Assembly (NCBI RefSeq): GCF_013370205.1
Contig: NZ_JABWGV010000001.1
Location: forward strand, 744,001 to 808,000
Source of the DNA: Qipengyuania atrilutea
GTDB taxonomy: Bacteria > Pseudomonadota > Alphaproteobacteria > Sphingomonadales > Sphingomonadaceae
DNA length: 64,000 bases
Direction: 5' to 3'
Shown: piece after piece, positions 35,631 to 44,118 of the stretch
Numbering within the stretch: the first letter of the stretch is position 1
How the letters are laid out: every line of letters begins with the position of its first letter
The notes under the pieces: generated by a model
What the model saw: the letters and a program-made list of their open reading frames with translations, nothing else
Told to the model about the DNA's origin: nothing
The model's database searches: none
Translations under genes and position numbers: made by a program

Positions 35631-36602
35631 ATGAGCGCCGCGCGTCAGCCGACTGCGGAAGGCACCCTGGCAGCGCTGCAAAGCCTGCAAGAGCTCGGTC
35701 TTCCCATGACGCCGCTGCTGCCGGTTACGATCCGCGGGGTGAACTGCTTCGCCAAGGCCGAGAGCTTGCAGCCGATCGGCGCCTTCAAGATCCGCGGGGC
35801 GTGGTGGCGGCTGGTCAACCTTACCGATGAGGAAGCGCGGCGCGGCGTCGTCGCGGTGTCGAGCGGAAACCATGCGCAAGGCGTCGCGTGGGCGGCGAAG
35901 CGGCTCGGCATCAGAGCGACCATCGTGATGCCGCGCGATGCGCCGCGGGTGAAGCTCGACGCAACGCGCGAACTCGGGGCGGAGATCGTGCTCTACGAGC
36001 GCCCCGGCGAAGACCGTGACGAAGTGGCAGCGCGGGTGCTCAAGGAACGCGGCGGTGCGCTGGTTCACGCATTCGGCGATCCGTTGGTGATCGAAGGCCA
36101 GGGCAGCGCCGCGCACGAGGCGAACGCGCAGATGGGTTTTAGGCGAAGACCTTCGCGCTTCGTCGTCTGCTGCGGCGGCGGAGGTCTTGCCGCAGGGCTC
36201 GCTCTCGCAAATCCCGATGCCGCAATCCATATCGTCGAGCCGGAAGGCTGGGACGTCGTAGGCCGCTCGCTCGCTTCGGGCGAGATCGTGCGGATGGGTG
36301 ACGGTGCGCCCAAGACGATCTGCGACGCATTGCAGCCTGATGCGACCAAACCGATGAACCTCGGCGTCCTCCGTGGCCGCGCCGAACCCGGTGTCAGCGT
36401 CACCGATGAGGAGGTGCGCACCGCGCAGCGCTTCGCCTTCGCTAAACTGCGGCTCGTGCTCGAACCCGGCGGCGCGGCGGCTTTGGCAGCGGCGCTTGCC
36501 GGCAAGGTTCCGCTCGACGAGGACACCGTCATCATGCTGACCGGCGGGAACACCGATGCAGCGCGCTTCGCCGCGATGCTGACCGAAGGGGCTGAGGTTT
36601 GA
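35631..36602 (+). CDS. Threonine/serine dehydratase
   Basis: A 323-residue PLP enzyme of fold type II that deaminates threonine (and serine) to the 2-oxoacid. The PLP lysine is in PIGAFKIRGAW near residue 48, with SSGNHAQGVAW near 82-92 and the glycine loop CCGGGGLAAGL near 180-190. No C-terminal ACT-like regulatory domain, so this is a short catabolic-type or serine/threonine enzyme rather than full-length biosynthetic IlvA. The start ATG is 20 bases after the core of a repeated motif, and no good ribosome-binding site is visible between them. Confidence 0.88.
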   Translation: MSAARQPTAEGTLAALQSLQELGLPMTPLLPVTIRGVNCFAKAESLQPIGAFKIRGAWWRLVNLTDEEARRGVVAVSSGNHAQGVAWAAKRLGIRATIVMPRDAPRVKLDATRELGAEIVLYERPGEDRDEVAARVLKERGGALVHAFGDPLVIEGQGSAAHEANAQMGFRRRPSRFVVCCGGGGLAAGLALANPDAAIHIVEPEGWDVVGRSLASGEIVRMGDGAPKTICDALQPDATKPMNLGVLRGRAEPGVSVTDEEVRTAQRFAFAKLRLVLEPGGAAALAAALAGKVPLDEDTVIMLTGGNTDAARFAAMLTEGAEV

Positions 36603-36651
36603 CAAGGCGCTGCGCCTTGCGCCAATCGAAGGCGCGCAACAGGGAGTGGGA

Positions 36652-37104
36652 ATGATGCAGGCACAGATACTCGCACCGGCCGCGGTGCTGATCGCATGGT
36701 CGCTCGTCATGCTGATATGGATGGCGGCGACCCGCCTTCCCGCGATGAAGCGGGCAGGCGGCGGGCTCGGCAACGCCAAACCGGGCGGACGCGGACAGGA
36801 CCTCGAAGGGGTGCTCGACGACCGGGTGAACTGGAAGGCGCACAACTACGCGCATCTGATGGAGCAGCCGACGCTGTTCTACGCCGCTTCGCTGATCCTC
36901 GCGGTCATGGGGGCCGGGGCGGTCGACGTGCTGCTGGCGTGGGGTTACGTCGCGCTCCGGATCCTCCATTCGCTGTGGCAGGCCACCGTGAACACGATCC
37001 CGGTGCGCTTCACCCTCTTCATGTTCTCGACCATCCTGCTCGCCGCGCTGGCGGTGCGGGTCGTCGCACTTACCCTGTTCAACGATCCGGGAGCCAACCT
37101 GTGA
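36652..37104 (+). CDS. MAPEG family membrane protein
   Basis: A 150-residue protein with four transmembrane helices. MAPEG marks are MLIWMAATRLPAM near residues 20-32 and NWKAHNYAHLMEQPTLFYA near 62-80. MAPEG proteins bind glutathione or lipid substrates in the membrane, but bacterial roles are mostly untested. The start at ATG 36652 is supported by AGGGAG six bases upstream. It overlaps a second MAPEG gene by four bases (GTGA), so the two are probably co-translated, maybe as a heteromer. Confidence 0.85.
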   Translation: MMQAQILAPAAVLIAWSLVMLIWMAATRLPAMKRAGGGLGNAKPGGRGQDLEGVLDDRVNWKAHNYAHLMEQPTLFYAASLILAVMGAGAVDVLLAWGYVALRILHSLWQATVNTIPVRFTLFMFSTILLAALAVRVVALTLFNDPGANL

Positions 37105-37529
37105 CGCAAAGCCAGATCCTTCAGCCGATCGTCGTCCTTCTCATCTGGACGATGATCATGTGGGCATGGATGTATGCGACCCGCATACCGGCCATGAGCA
37201 AGCGCAATGTCGACATCCAGCGGCTGGTCAACGATCCCGACGATTCGCTGGACCGGCAACTGCCTGTGCAGGTTCAGTGGAAGGCGCATAACTACAACCA
37301 CCTGCACGAACAGCCGACGGTGTTCTACGCGGTGGCGTTACTGCTCGCGTTCATCGGGCAGGGCGACGGAATGAACGCACTGCTCGCCTGGATCTACGTC
37401 GGGCTGCGAGTGATCCACTCGATCGTGCAGGTGACGGCGAACAAGGTCATGGTCCGCTTCATCCTGTTCGCCATTTCGAGCATCGTGCTGATCGCATTGA
37501 TCGTGCACGCTGCGATTGCCGTCTTCTGA
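37101..37529 (+). CDS. MAPEG family membrane protein
   Basis: A 142-residue partner of the preceding gene. WMYATRIPAM near residues 23-32 and QWKAHNYNHLHEQPTVFYA near 59-77 repeat the same motif arrangement, so the pair arose by tandem duplication. The start codon is GTG overlapping the upstream stop. It has four predicted helices. It ends eight bases before the convergent trxB gene. Confidence 0.83.
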   Translation: MTQSQILQPIVVLLIWTMIMWAWMYATRIPAMSKRNVDIQRLVNDPDDSLDRQLPVQVQWKAHNYNHLHEQPTVFYAVALLLAFIGQGDGMNALLAWIYVGLRVIHSIVQVTANKVMVRFILFAISSIVLIALIVHAAIAVF

Positions 37530-37536
37530 GGCGTCG

Positions 37537-38520
37537 CTACTCGGCGGCTTCCGCTTCGTGCGCGTGGCCGTCGAGTTCGATCTCGAGCCCGGCATGGAAG
37601 CGCTCCGCATCGAGCGCGGCCATGCAGCCCGTCCCCGCGGCCGTCACCGCCTGCCGGTAGACGTGGTCCATCACGTCGCCGCAGGCGAAGACGCCCGCCA
37701 CCTCGGTCTTGGGCGTGCCCGGCGCGACCAGCAGATAACCGCTGTCGTCCATCGGCAGCTTGCCCTTGAAAAGCTCGGTGGAGGGCGCATGACCGATCGC
37801 GACGAACGCACCGTCGACTTCCAGTGTGCTGGTTTCGCCGGTTTCGGTATTGCGCAGTTCGAGGTGGTGGAGCGCGCCGTTCTCTCCGGGCACGAACCGC
37901 TCGACCGTCTGGTTCCACATCGGGGTGATCTTGTCCGACTTGAACAGGCGTTCCTGCAGGATCTTCTCCGCGCGAAGTTCGTCGCGGCGATGGATGAGCG
38001 TCACGTCGTCTGAGTGATTGGTAAGGTAAAGTGCTTCCTCGACCGCGGTATTGCCGCCGCCGATCACCGCGACCTTCTTGCCGCGGTAGAAGAAACCGTC
38101 GCAGGTCGCACAGGCAGACACGCCCTTGCCGCCTAGTTCCTGCTCGCCCGGAACGCCGAGCCACTTCGCCTGCGCGCCGGTCGCGATGACGAGCGTGTCG
38201 CCGATATACTCGTCGCCGCTGTCGCCGACTGCCCGGAAGGGCGAGCCGTTGGCGACGTCGACTTCGACGATCGTGTCCCACATCATGCGCGTGCCGACGT
38301 GCTCGGCCTGCGCCTTCATTTCTTCCATCAGCCACGGACCCTGGATCACGTCGCGAAAGCCGGGATAGTTCTCGACGTCGGTTGTGATAGTGAGCTGACC
38401 GCCGGGCTGGATGCCCTGCACCACGATCGGCTCCATCGCAGCACGCGCGCCGTAGATCGCGGCCGAATAGCCTGCGGGGCCGGAGCCAATGATGAGCATC
38501 TTGGTGCGGTGGGTAGCCAT
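37537..38520 (-). CDS. trxB: Thioredoxin-disulfide reductase
   Basis: A 327-residue NADPH flavoenzyme that reduces thioredoxin. FAD site MLIIGSGPAGYSAAIYGARA near residues 8-27, the redox pair in VSACATCDGFFY (CATC), the NADPH site VAVIGGGNTAVEEALYL and the C-terminal FACGDVMDHVYRQAVTAAGTGCMAA. Length and order match low-molecular-weight TrxB. The C-terminal tail is acidic and histidine-containing (DGHAHEAEAAE). The start ATG at 38520 is chosen because the conserved region begins immediately after it. Confidence 0.96.
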   Translation of the reverse strand: MATHRTKMLIIGSGPAGYSAAIYGARAAMEPIVVQGIQPGGQLTITTDVENYPGFRDVIQGPWLMEEMKAQAEHVGTRMMWDTIVEVDVANGSPFRAVGDSGDEYIGDTLVIATGAQAKWLGVPGEQELGGKGVSACATCDGFFYRGKKVAVIGGGNTAVEEALYLTNHSDDVTLIHRRDELRAEKILQERLFKSDKITPMWNQTVERFVPGENGALHHLELRNTETGETSTLEVDGAFVAIGHAPSTELFKGKLPMDDSGYLLVAPGTPKTEVAGVFACGDVMDHVYRQAVTAAGTGCMAALDAERFHAGLEIELDGHAHEAEAAE

Positions 38521-38601
38521 GCGGATATGTCTTTCGAGGTAACCAAACGAGACGGAAGCCGGGACGTTAGCGTCTGCCGGCGCCCGGGTCACCCGATGTC
38601 G

Positions 38602-39381
38602 TTACGTTTCCACCAGATGCAAGCGCAGCGTTTCGCGCGCAGTCTCGTCGATGCCCAGTTCATGCGTCAGATAGGCATCGACCGAGCCGTAGCGCTCGGT
38701 AAGCGCGCCGCGGGCAGCCTCGAGGTAGCTTTCCTGCACCCCCATGAGGGCCGCCGCCGCGTCTTTGCTGACGGTAGGGTAGCGCCGCCGGATCGATTCG
38801 ATACCGCGCGCTATTTGGCTTTCCCGATCACCCGACGTGTTGGTCAGAAGGAAGTCGGCCATTGCATCGTCCGGATGGACACCGAGCGCCTCATGAAGCA
38901 GCGCCACCGCCATGCCCGTGCGGTCCTTCCCCGCGTGACAGTGAACGAGGCTGGCCCCTTCCCCGCGCAGCTGCGCATCGAAGAAGCGCCGAATCATCGT
39001 GACGAGCGGCACCCGGTCCGGAAGCGCGGCGTAGGTGCGTTCCATTATCGTGTGCGCATCCGCAGGACTGAACGCCTCGCCTGCCGCCGCGAGATGCGGC
39101 GCGAGCGTGCCACTTTCACCATCGAACGCAATGACCTGGGCTGCAAACGCCGGACCGCGCAGGGACGGCAGGCTGTCCCGCTCTCGCGGTCCGCGCAAAT
39201 CGAACACGTGGGCAAGTTTCAGTTCGTCGATCGCGTCGAGGTCGGCCTCGCTCGCCTCCGCCATATGGCCGGAACGCCACAAAAGGCTCCGCCTGACGCG
39301 ACCGCCGCCCGCTACCGGATAGCCGCCATAATCGCGGAAGTTGTGCACCGCAGACAGCGGAAGCGTGCGTTCGAACTCCAT
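38602..39381 (-). CDS. Protein-tyrosine phosphatase (Tyr/Ser family)
   Basis: A 259-residue phosphatase with the active-site loop VHCHAGKDRTGMA at about residues 147-159 (nucleophile Cys149, Arg155), the CxxAGKDR form seen in bacterial tyrosine/serine phosphatases of the MptpB/IphP group. The N-terminal HNFRDYGGYP is also typical. Substrate is unknown; some in this group act on phosphoinositides or phosphoproteins. It starts eight bases after the otsA stop, so it is the last gene of the trehalose operon. Confidence 0.85.
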   Translation of the reverse strand: MEFERTLPLSAVHNFRDYGGYPVAGGGRVRRSLLWRSGHMAEASEADLDAIDELKLAHVFDLRGPRERDSLPSLRGPAFAAQVIAFDGESGTLAPHLAAAGEAFSPADAHTIMERTYAALPDRVPLVTMIRRFFDAQLRGEGASLVHCHAGKDRTGMAVALLHEALGVHPDDAMADFLLTNTSGDRESQIARGIESIRRRYPTVSKDAAAALMGVQESYLEAARGALTERYGSVDAYLTHELGIDETARETLRLHLVET

Positions 39382-39389
39382 TGCCGTGC

Positions 39390-40781
39390 TCAAGCGTATT
39401 GCGAAACTTTGGCGAGATCTCTGCGAAAGTTCTCGGTCCATTCCTGCACGTTCTCGTCGCGAACCGAGACCAGCATCTTCTGGTGCCGCTCCTTGCGTTC
39501 TTTAAGCGGCATCTCCAGCGCTTGGTTGATCGCGCGCGCAAGATCGTCCGGGCTGTGCGGATTGACTAGGATCGCATCCTTCAGTTGCAGAGCCGCTCCG
39601 GCGAATTGGGACAGGATCAGAATGCCCGGATCGTCGGGGTCCTGCGCCGCGACATATTCCTTGGCCACGAGGTTCATTCCGTCACGCAAGGGAGTGACCA
39701 GCCCGATTTTCGCCGCTCGGTAGAAACCGAACAGCTCGGCCTGCGAATAGCCACGATTGACGTAGCGGATCGGGACGAGGTCGACTTCTGAGCGTGCTCC
39801 GTTGATTTCACCCGTCTTCTGTTCGAGTTCGGCCCGTATCTGCTGATAGGATTCGACGTCTTCGCGGCTCGGCGGCGCGATCTGGATGAAGACGAGATCG
39901 CGGACGCACTCGGGATATTTGTCGAAGAACCGCCCGATCCCGTCGATACGTTCGGGAATGCCCTTCGAATAATCGAGCCGGTCCACGCCGATCATCGCCG
40001 TACGGTCACGGGTCGACGTGACGAGCCGCTGCTCTGCCTCGCGCGCATCGCTGCCCGCTTCGTGGCTCATGAAGTGCTCGTAATCGATGCCGATGGGATA
40101 GGCGCGCGCGATTGTCCGGCGTCCCTCGAATGTGATGCAGCCGGTTTCCTCGTCGACCTCTGCGCCCAGTTCCTTCTCGCAGTAATGCATGAAGGATTCG
40201 AGCCATTCGGCCGTCTGGAAGCCCACCAGATCGTAGCGCAGCATCGTGCGAACGAGCCGTTCGTGGTAGGGAAGCGATACGAACAGGCGGGTCGCCGGCC
40301 AGGGAATGTGCAGGAAGAAGCCGATCCGGTTTTCGATGCCGCGGGCGCGCAGGCGCTCCCCTAGCGGGATCAGGTGGTAGTCATGCACCCAGATGAGGTC
40401 GTCTTCCTCGACCATCGGCGCGACGCATTCGGCAAAACGCTCGTTGACGCGCTCGTAGCCCTTGGCCGTTTCCTGTTCGTATTCGGCCAGATCGAGGCGG
40501 TAGTGAAACAGCGGCCACAAGGTCGCGTTTGCATAGCCGTTATAATATTCGTCGATGTCCTGCTTCGCGAGGTCCATCGTCACCGTGGTTACGCCCTCGA
40601 ACGTCTGCTCGCTGGTTTCGCCGGTGAACTCGGGAACGTCTTCGCCCGACCATCCGAACCAGATACCGCTGTGTTTCTTGAGCGCTGCGTTGAGTGCGCC
40701 TGCCAATCCGCCTTGTGCCCCGGCCGCGCCCCGCGCTTTCGGCACGGCAACTCGGTTCGAGATCACAACCAATCGGCTCAA
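39390..40781 (-). CDS. otsA: Trehalose-6-phosphate synthase
   Basis: A 463-residue GT20 enzyme making trehalose-6-phosphate from UDP-glucose and glucose-6-phosphate. N-terminal VVISNRVAVP and GGLAGAL form the first loop; WVHDYHLIPLGERLR, FFLHIPWP, GVDRLDYSKGIPERI and PLRDGMNLVAKEYVAAQ line the active site. The start is a TTG at 40781 inside the stop of the GH15 gene (TTGA), a weak coupled start. It is followed by a phosphatase gene. Confidence 0.95.
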   Translation of the reverse strand: MSRLVVISNRVAVPKARGAAGAQGGLAGALNAALKKHSGIWFGWSGEDVPEFTGETSEQTFEGVTTVTMDLAKQDIDEYYNGYANATLWPLFHYRLDLAEYEQETAKGYERVNERFAECVAPMVEEDDLIWVHDYHLIPLGERLRARGIENRIGFFLHIPWPATRLFVSLPYHERLVRTMLRYDLVGFQTAEWLESFMHYCEKELGAEVDEETGCITFEGRRTIARAYPIGIDYEHFMSHEAGSDAREAEQRLVTSTRDRTAMIGVDRLDYSKGIPERIDGIGRFFDKYPECVRDLVFIQIAPPSREDVESYQQIRAELEQKTGEINGARSEVDLVPIRYVNRGYSQAELFGFYRAAKIGLVTPLRDGMNLVAKEYVAAQDPDDPGILILSQFAGAALQLKDAILVNPHSPDDLARAINQALEMPLKERKERHQKMLVSVRDENVQEWTENFRRDLAKVSQYA

Positions 40782-42589
40782 CGCACTTCACTCCAGGGTT
40801 TGGATAACAATCCGGCGCAGTTAATCACTCCTACTAGCGAGTAGGTCTGCGGGAAGTTCCCCCAAAGCTCACCTGTTTCGTGATCGAGGTCTTCCGAAAG
40901 AAGCCCGGAGCGCGTCGTATGCGACAGCATGGCATCGAACAGAACGCGCGCTTCGTCCGATCGGCCGGAGAGGTGAAGCGCTTCGATCAGCCAGAAGGTG
41001 CAGACGTTGAACGCGGTTTCCGGCGCGCCGAAATCGTCTTCCTTGGCGTAGCGAAGCATGTAGTCCCCGCGGCGCAGTTCCTTCTCGATCGCGTCGAACG
41101 TCGCTTGGAACCTCGGGTTGTCGGGCGAAAGGAATCGCAGTTCGACCATCTGCAAAAGGCTCGCGTCGAGATAGTCGCTCTCGAAGCTTGCACCATAATG
41201 CGCCTTGCCGCTTTCGCTCTCCTCTTCGGAGACCCACGCCTTTTCCTCGATCCGCTTTCGAATGACTTCGGCACGCTCGTTCCACATGGCGCACCGGTCC
41301 TCCTTGCCGAGCTTGCGCGCCGCATTGGCGAGCCGGTCGCAGGCGGCCCAGCTCATGATCGCGGAATAGGTATGGACTTCCTGCCTTGTGCGGAATTCCC
41401 AGAGGCCCGCATCGGGCTGATCGTGCATACGCCACGCCATTTCGCCGACCTCCTCGAGGCTCGCGAAGTCTTCCTCGTCCGCCATGCGCAGAAGCCGGCG
41501 ATCGAAGAACCCGTGGACGGTAGGCAGAACGATCTGGCCGTAGCAATCGTGCTGGATTTGCAGGTAGGCTTCGTTCCCGACGCGGACCGGACCCATACCG
41601 CGGTATCCTTCGAGCTCGGGCGCAATGTTCTCCTCGAGCTCGGCGACGCCCATCACGGAATAGAGCGGCTGGATCTGCCCTCCGCGCGCCTGGTCGATGA
41701 TGTTGCGCAGATAGGCAAGATACTTTTCGAGCACGTCGAGCGCACCGAGCCGGTTCAGAGCTTGCACCGTGTAATAGGAATCGCGGATCCAGCAGAAGCG
41801 GTAGTCCCAGTTGCGCTCGCTGCCGGGCGCTTCGGGGACCGAAGTCGTCATCGCCGCGACGATCGCGCCCGTTTCCTCGTGCTGGCATAGCTTGAGGGTG
41901 ATGGCGCAGCGGATCACCTCGTCCTGCCAGTCGAGCGGGGTGGCGAGGCCGCGCACCCAGTTCTTCCAGTACTTGCGCGTCGCCTGCTCCATTGCGCGCA
42001 CTTCCTCGCGCAGATTGCCGGTGAACGGTTCGTCGGGGCCGAGGAAGAAATGCGTATCATCCTCGATGCGGAAGGAACGCTCTTCCAAGATATAACCGAC
42101 CGGCGCGTCGGTGGAGAGACGGATGGCCTGCGAGCCCACCAGATAGCGTATGTGGTTGGTTCCGTTGGTCCGCATCGGCACCTCGGAGCCATAGTCGCGC
42201 ATCGGAGAAAGCCGTACGCAGATACGCGGATGGCCTGCGATACGCCGCACGATCCGCACGAAGGCGACGGGACGGTACATCCTTCCCGACCTTTCGTAGC
42301 GTGGGCAGAAATCGAGTATCTCGACCGCGCTGCCGTCCTTCGCTTCGAGGCGGGTGACGAGGTTCGGCGTATTACGGATATATTCCTGCGTCGCGCTCAC
42401 CTGCCCTTCGAGTTCGAAGCGCCAAACGCCCTGGTCCTGCTTTTCTCCATTGAGCAGCGCGCAAAACACCGGGTCGCCGTCAACGCGCGGAACGCAGCCC
42501 CAGACGAGGCCGCCGCGCTCGTCTATCAGACCGCTGACCTGGCAGTTGCCGATCGGCCAGAGCTCGAGCGAGGACCGCACCTCCGTCAT
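40778..42589 (-). CDS. Glycoside hydrolase family 15 protein
   Basis: A 603-residue protein with an N-terminal beta-rich domain (about 1-220) and a C-terminal alpha/alpha toroid: NWDYRFCWIRDSYYTVQAL near 260-278, ALNRLG, and a late catalytic helix region FNVCTFWLIEAL. GH15 proteins in trehalose operons are trehalases, or glucoamylase-like enzymes, and could hydrolyse trehalose to limit its level. No signal peptide, so probably cytosolic. ATGA overlap with otsB upstream and TTGA overlap with otsA downstream put it in the middle of a coupled three-gene unit. Confidence 0.88.
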   Translation of the reverse strand: MTEVRSSLELWPIGNCQVSGLIDERGGLVWGCVPRVDGDPVFCALLNGEKQDQGVWRFELEGQVSATQEYIRNTPNLVTRLEAKDGSAVEILDFCPRYERSGRMYRPVAFVRIVRRIAGHPRICVRLSPMRDYGSEVPMRTNGTNHIRYLVGSQAIRLSTDAPVGYILEERSFRIEDDTHFFLGPDEPFTGNLREEVRAMEQATRKYWKNWVRGLATPLDWQDEVIRCAITLKLCQHEETGAIVAAMTTSVPEAPGSERNWDYRFCWIRDSYYTVQALNRLGALDVLEKYLAYLRNIIDQARGGQIQPLYSVMGVAELEENIAPELEGYRGMGPVRVGNEAYLQIQHDCYGQIVLPTVHGFFDRRLLRMADEEDFASLEEVGEMAWRMHDQPDAGLWEFRTRQEVHTYSAIMSWAACDRLANAARKLGKEDRCAMWNERAEVIRKRIEEKAWVSEEESESGKAHYGASFESDYLDASLLQMVELRFLSPDNPRFQATFDAIEKELRRGDYMLRYAKEDDFGAPETAFNVCTFWLIEALHLSGRSDEARVLFDAMLSHTTRSGLLSEDLDHETGELWGNFPQTYSLVGVINCAGLLSKPWSEVR

Positions 42590-43329
42590 AGCCCGAGCCA
42601 CTCGTGTACCGCTGCCGGCGTTTCGAGGTGATACTCCGCGTGCTCGGTTTCCCGCGGGCCTACGGCAATTCCGAACCCGCCGAGCTCGCGGCAGGCGGCA
42701 AAACCGTGTTCGTCCGTTTCATCGTCGCCGAGAAAGATCGGGCGTGCTCCGGCGAACGGCGCGCATTCCTGGAAAGCGCTCACCGCCCCGCCCTTGTTCG
42801 CGCCCGGTCGGACAAGTTCGATAACCGACTTCCCCGTTTTCACGTCGAGCTCGTGCCCGCCTGCAAGTTCGCGTGCGAAGGCCAGCGCGGCGGCGGCTGC
42901 ATCGGGGCTCTGCCGATAATGGATTGCCCCGCCATGCGTCTTCGCTTCGTAGCGCAGCGCATTGCGGTCGCAGTAATCTGACAGCGCGCATATTACTTCT
43001 TCCGGTAACGGGTCGGGCTGGTCTCCGAGAGGATTGCCGCCCGCATGACGCCGCGCACCTCCGTGCGAACCGGCAACCGCGACCTCGATCGGCCCGAGGT
43101 GGCTTTCCAGATCGTCGATTGCCCGCCCGCTCACCAAGGCAAAACGTCCGTCGAGGCGCTGCTCCAGCGCACGAATCTGCGCAGGCAGGGTCTCGGGGAC
43201 GGTTATGCCGTCGGGCGTATCCGCCAGTTCGACGAGGGTCCCGTCGAAGTCGCAGTAGATGGCAATCGGGGTTTCGGCGCGAAGACGCTCCAGCGGCGGA
43301 GGCACGGGCAGGCGGTTAACATTGGTCAT
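42586..43329 (-). CDS. otsB: Trehalose-6-phosphate phosphatase
   Basis: A 247-residue HAD phosphatase that removes phosphate from trehalose-6-phosphate. Motif I YCDFDGTLVE near residues 25-34 carries the nucleophile aspartate, VSGRAIDDL near 66-74 is the cap motif, a conserved lysine lies in RPGANKGGAV near 170-179, and FLGDDETDEHGF near 198-209 is motif IV. It is the first gene of the otsB-GH15-otsA-phosphatase operon. The start ATG at 43329 has no strong ribosome-binding site. Confidence 0.94.
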   Translation of the reverse strand: MTNVNRLPVPPPLERLRAETPIAIYCDFDGTLVELADTPDGITVPETLPAQIRALEQRLDGRFALVSGRAIDDLESHLGPIEVAVAGSHGGARRHAGGNPLGDQPDPLPEEVICALSDYCDRNALRYEAKTHGGAIHYRQSPDAAAAALAFARELAGGHELDVKTGKSVIELVRPGANKGGAVSAFQECAPFAGARPIFLGDDETDEHGFAACRELGGFGIAVGPRETEHAEYHLETPAAVHEWLGL

Positions 43330-43402
43330 ATTCCCCGTTCTTTAGCGGCGGCTTCACCATGGTCAAACGGGCTCTGCCTGCATTGCTATTCGCGGGGAAC
43401 GA

Positions 43403-44065
43403 TTAATCGTTCCGGTCGCCGCTTTGCGGAACGAGGATCATGGTCGTACCTTCCACACGCCACGATTCCAGGCGCGAGAGAACATTCATCCCGATCACGT
43501 TCGTCTTGCCGAGATTGGGCGCGATGACGGCGTCGATTCCGCGGGCATTCACGTTCCCGAAGCTGAGGCTGTCGATCGCCGTCATGTCGGCGAGGATCGC
43601 GCCGTTGGCGGTTTCGAGCTGTATTGGAATGCCCCCCGACCGCGGCTCCAGCCCCGCGCGCTGCGCCAGATCCGGCGAGACCGCAGTCAGCGTGGCGCCG
43701 GTATCGACCAGAAACGCAGCATCCTCGCCATTGATCGAGGCCTGCAGCCAGAAATGCCCGTCGCGGGAGAGTTCGATCCGGGTCTCGCCGCCTTCGACGA
43801 CCTGTTCCGGCAAGTCGAGACCCGGAACGGCCAGATCGATGCGCGGGTCAAGCCGCGAGAGCTGCAGCACCACCGTCGCCAGAACCGCAGCCAGAATGAT
43901 CGTGCTCGCAGTCGATATGACGCGTCCGAAACCAACCCGCTTGCGCAGCAGTGCTGTGCCGAACCAGCCTGCCACCATCGCGGCGAGCGTAACCATGAGC
44001 AGGTCGCTGCGGGGCACCGCTTCGATCGCGGCGCTTGCCCGGTCCCAGATTTCACTGAATTCCAT
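43403..44065 (-). CDS. Retropepsin-like aspartic protease
   Basis: A 220-residue protein with two hydrophobic segments in the first 70 residues (about 22-40 and 50-68) and a single retroviral-type aspartyl protease domain after residue 90. FLVDTGATLTAVS near 117-129 is the catalytic DTGA loop, and NVIGMNVLSR near 190-199 is the second conserved element. This matches the TIGR02281-type clan AA proteases of alphaproteobacteria, anchored with the domain in the periplasm. Substrate unknown. It is monocistronic between otsB and egtD. Confidence 0.88.
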   Translation of the reverse strand: MEFSEIWDRASAAIEAVPRSDLLMVTLAAMVAGWFGTALLRKRVGFGRVISTASTIILAAVLATVVLQLSRLDPRIDLAVPGLDLPEQVVEGGETRIELSRDGHFWLQASINGEDAAFLVDTGATLTAVSPDLAQRAGLEPRSGGIPIQLETANGAILADMTAIDSLSFGNVNARGIDAVIAPNLGKTNVIGMNVLSRLESWRVEGTTMILVPQSGDRND

Positions 44066-44118
44066 ATGCGGCTTTTAGCGGACCTCGCTTTATCGCTCGC
44101 TGAACGAAGAATTGGGGT

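Noticed and set aside
36604-36618. Palindrome AAGGCGC-T-GCGCCTT after the threonine dehydratase gene
   Set aside because: It has no usable loop or T-run and sits in a GC-rich repeat-like stretch, so it is not called a terminator.
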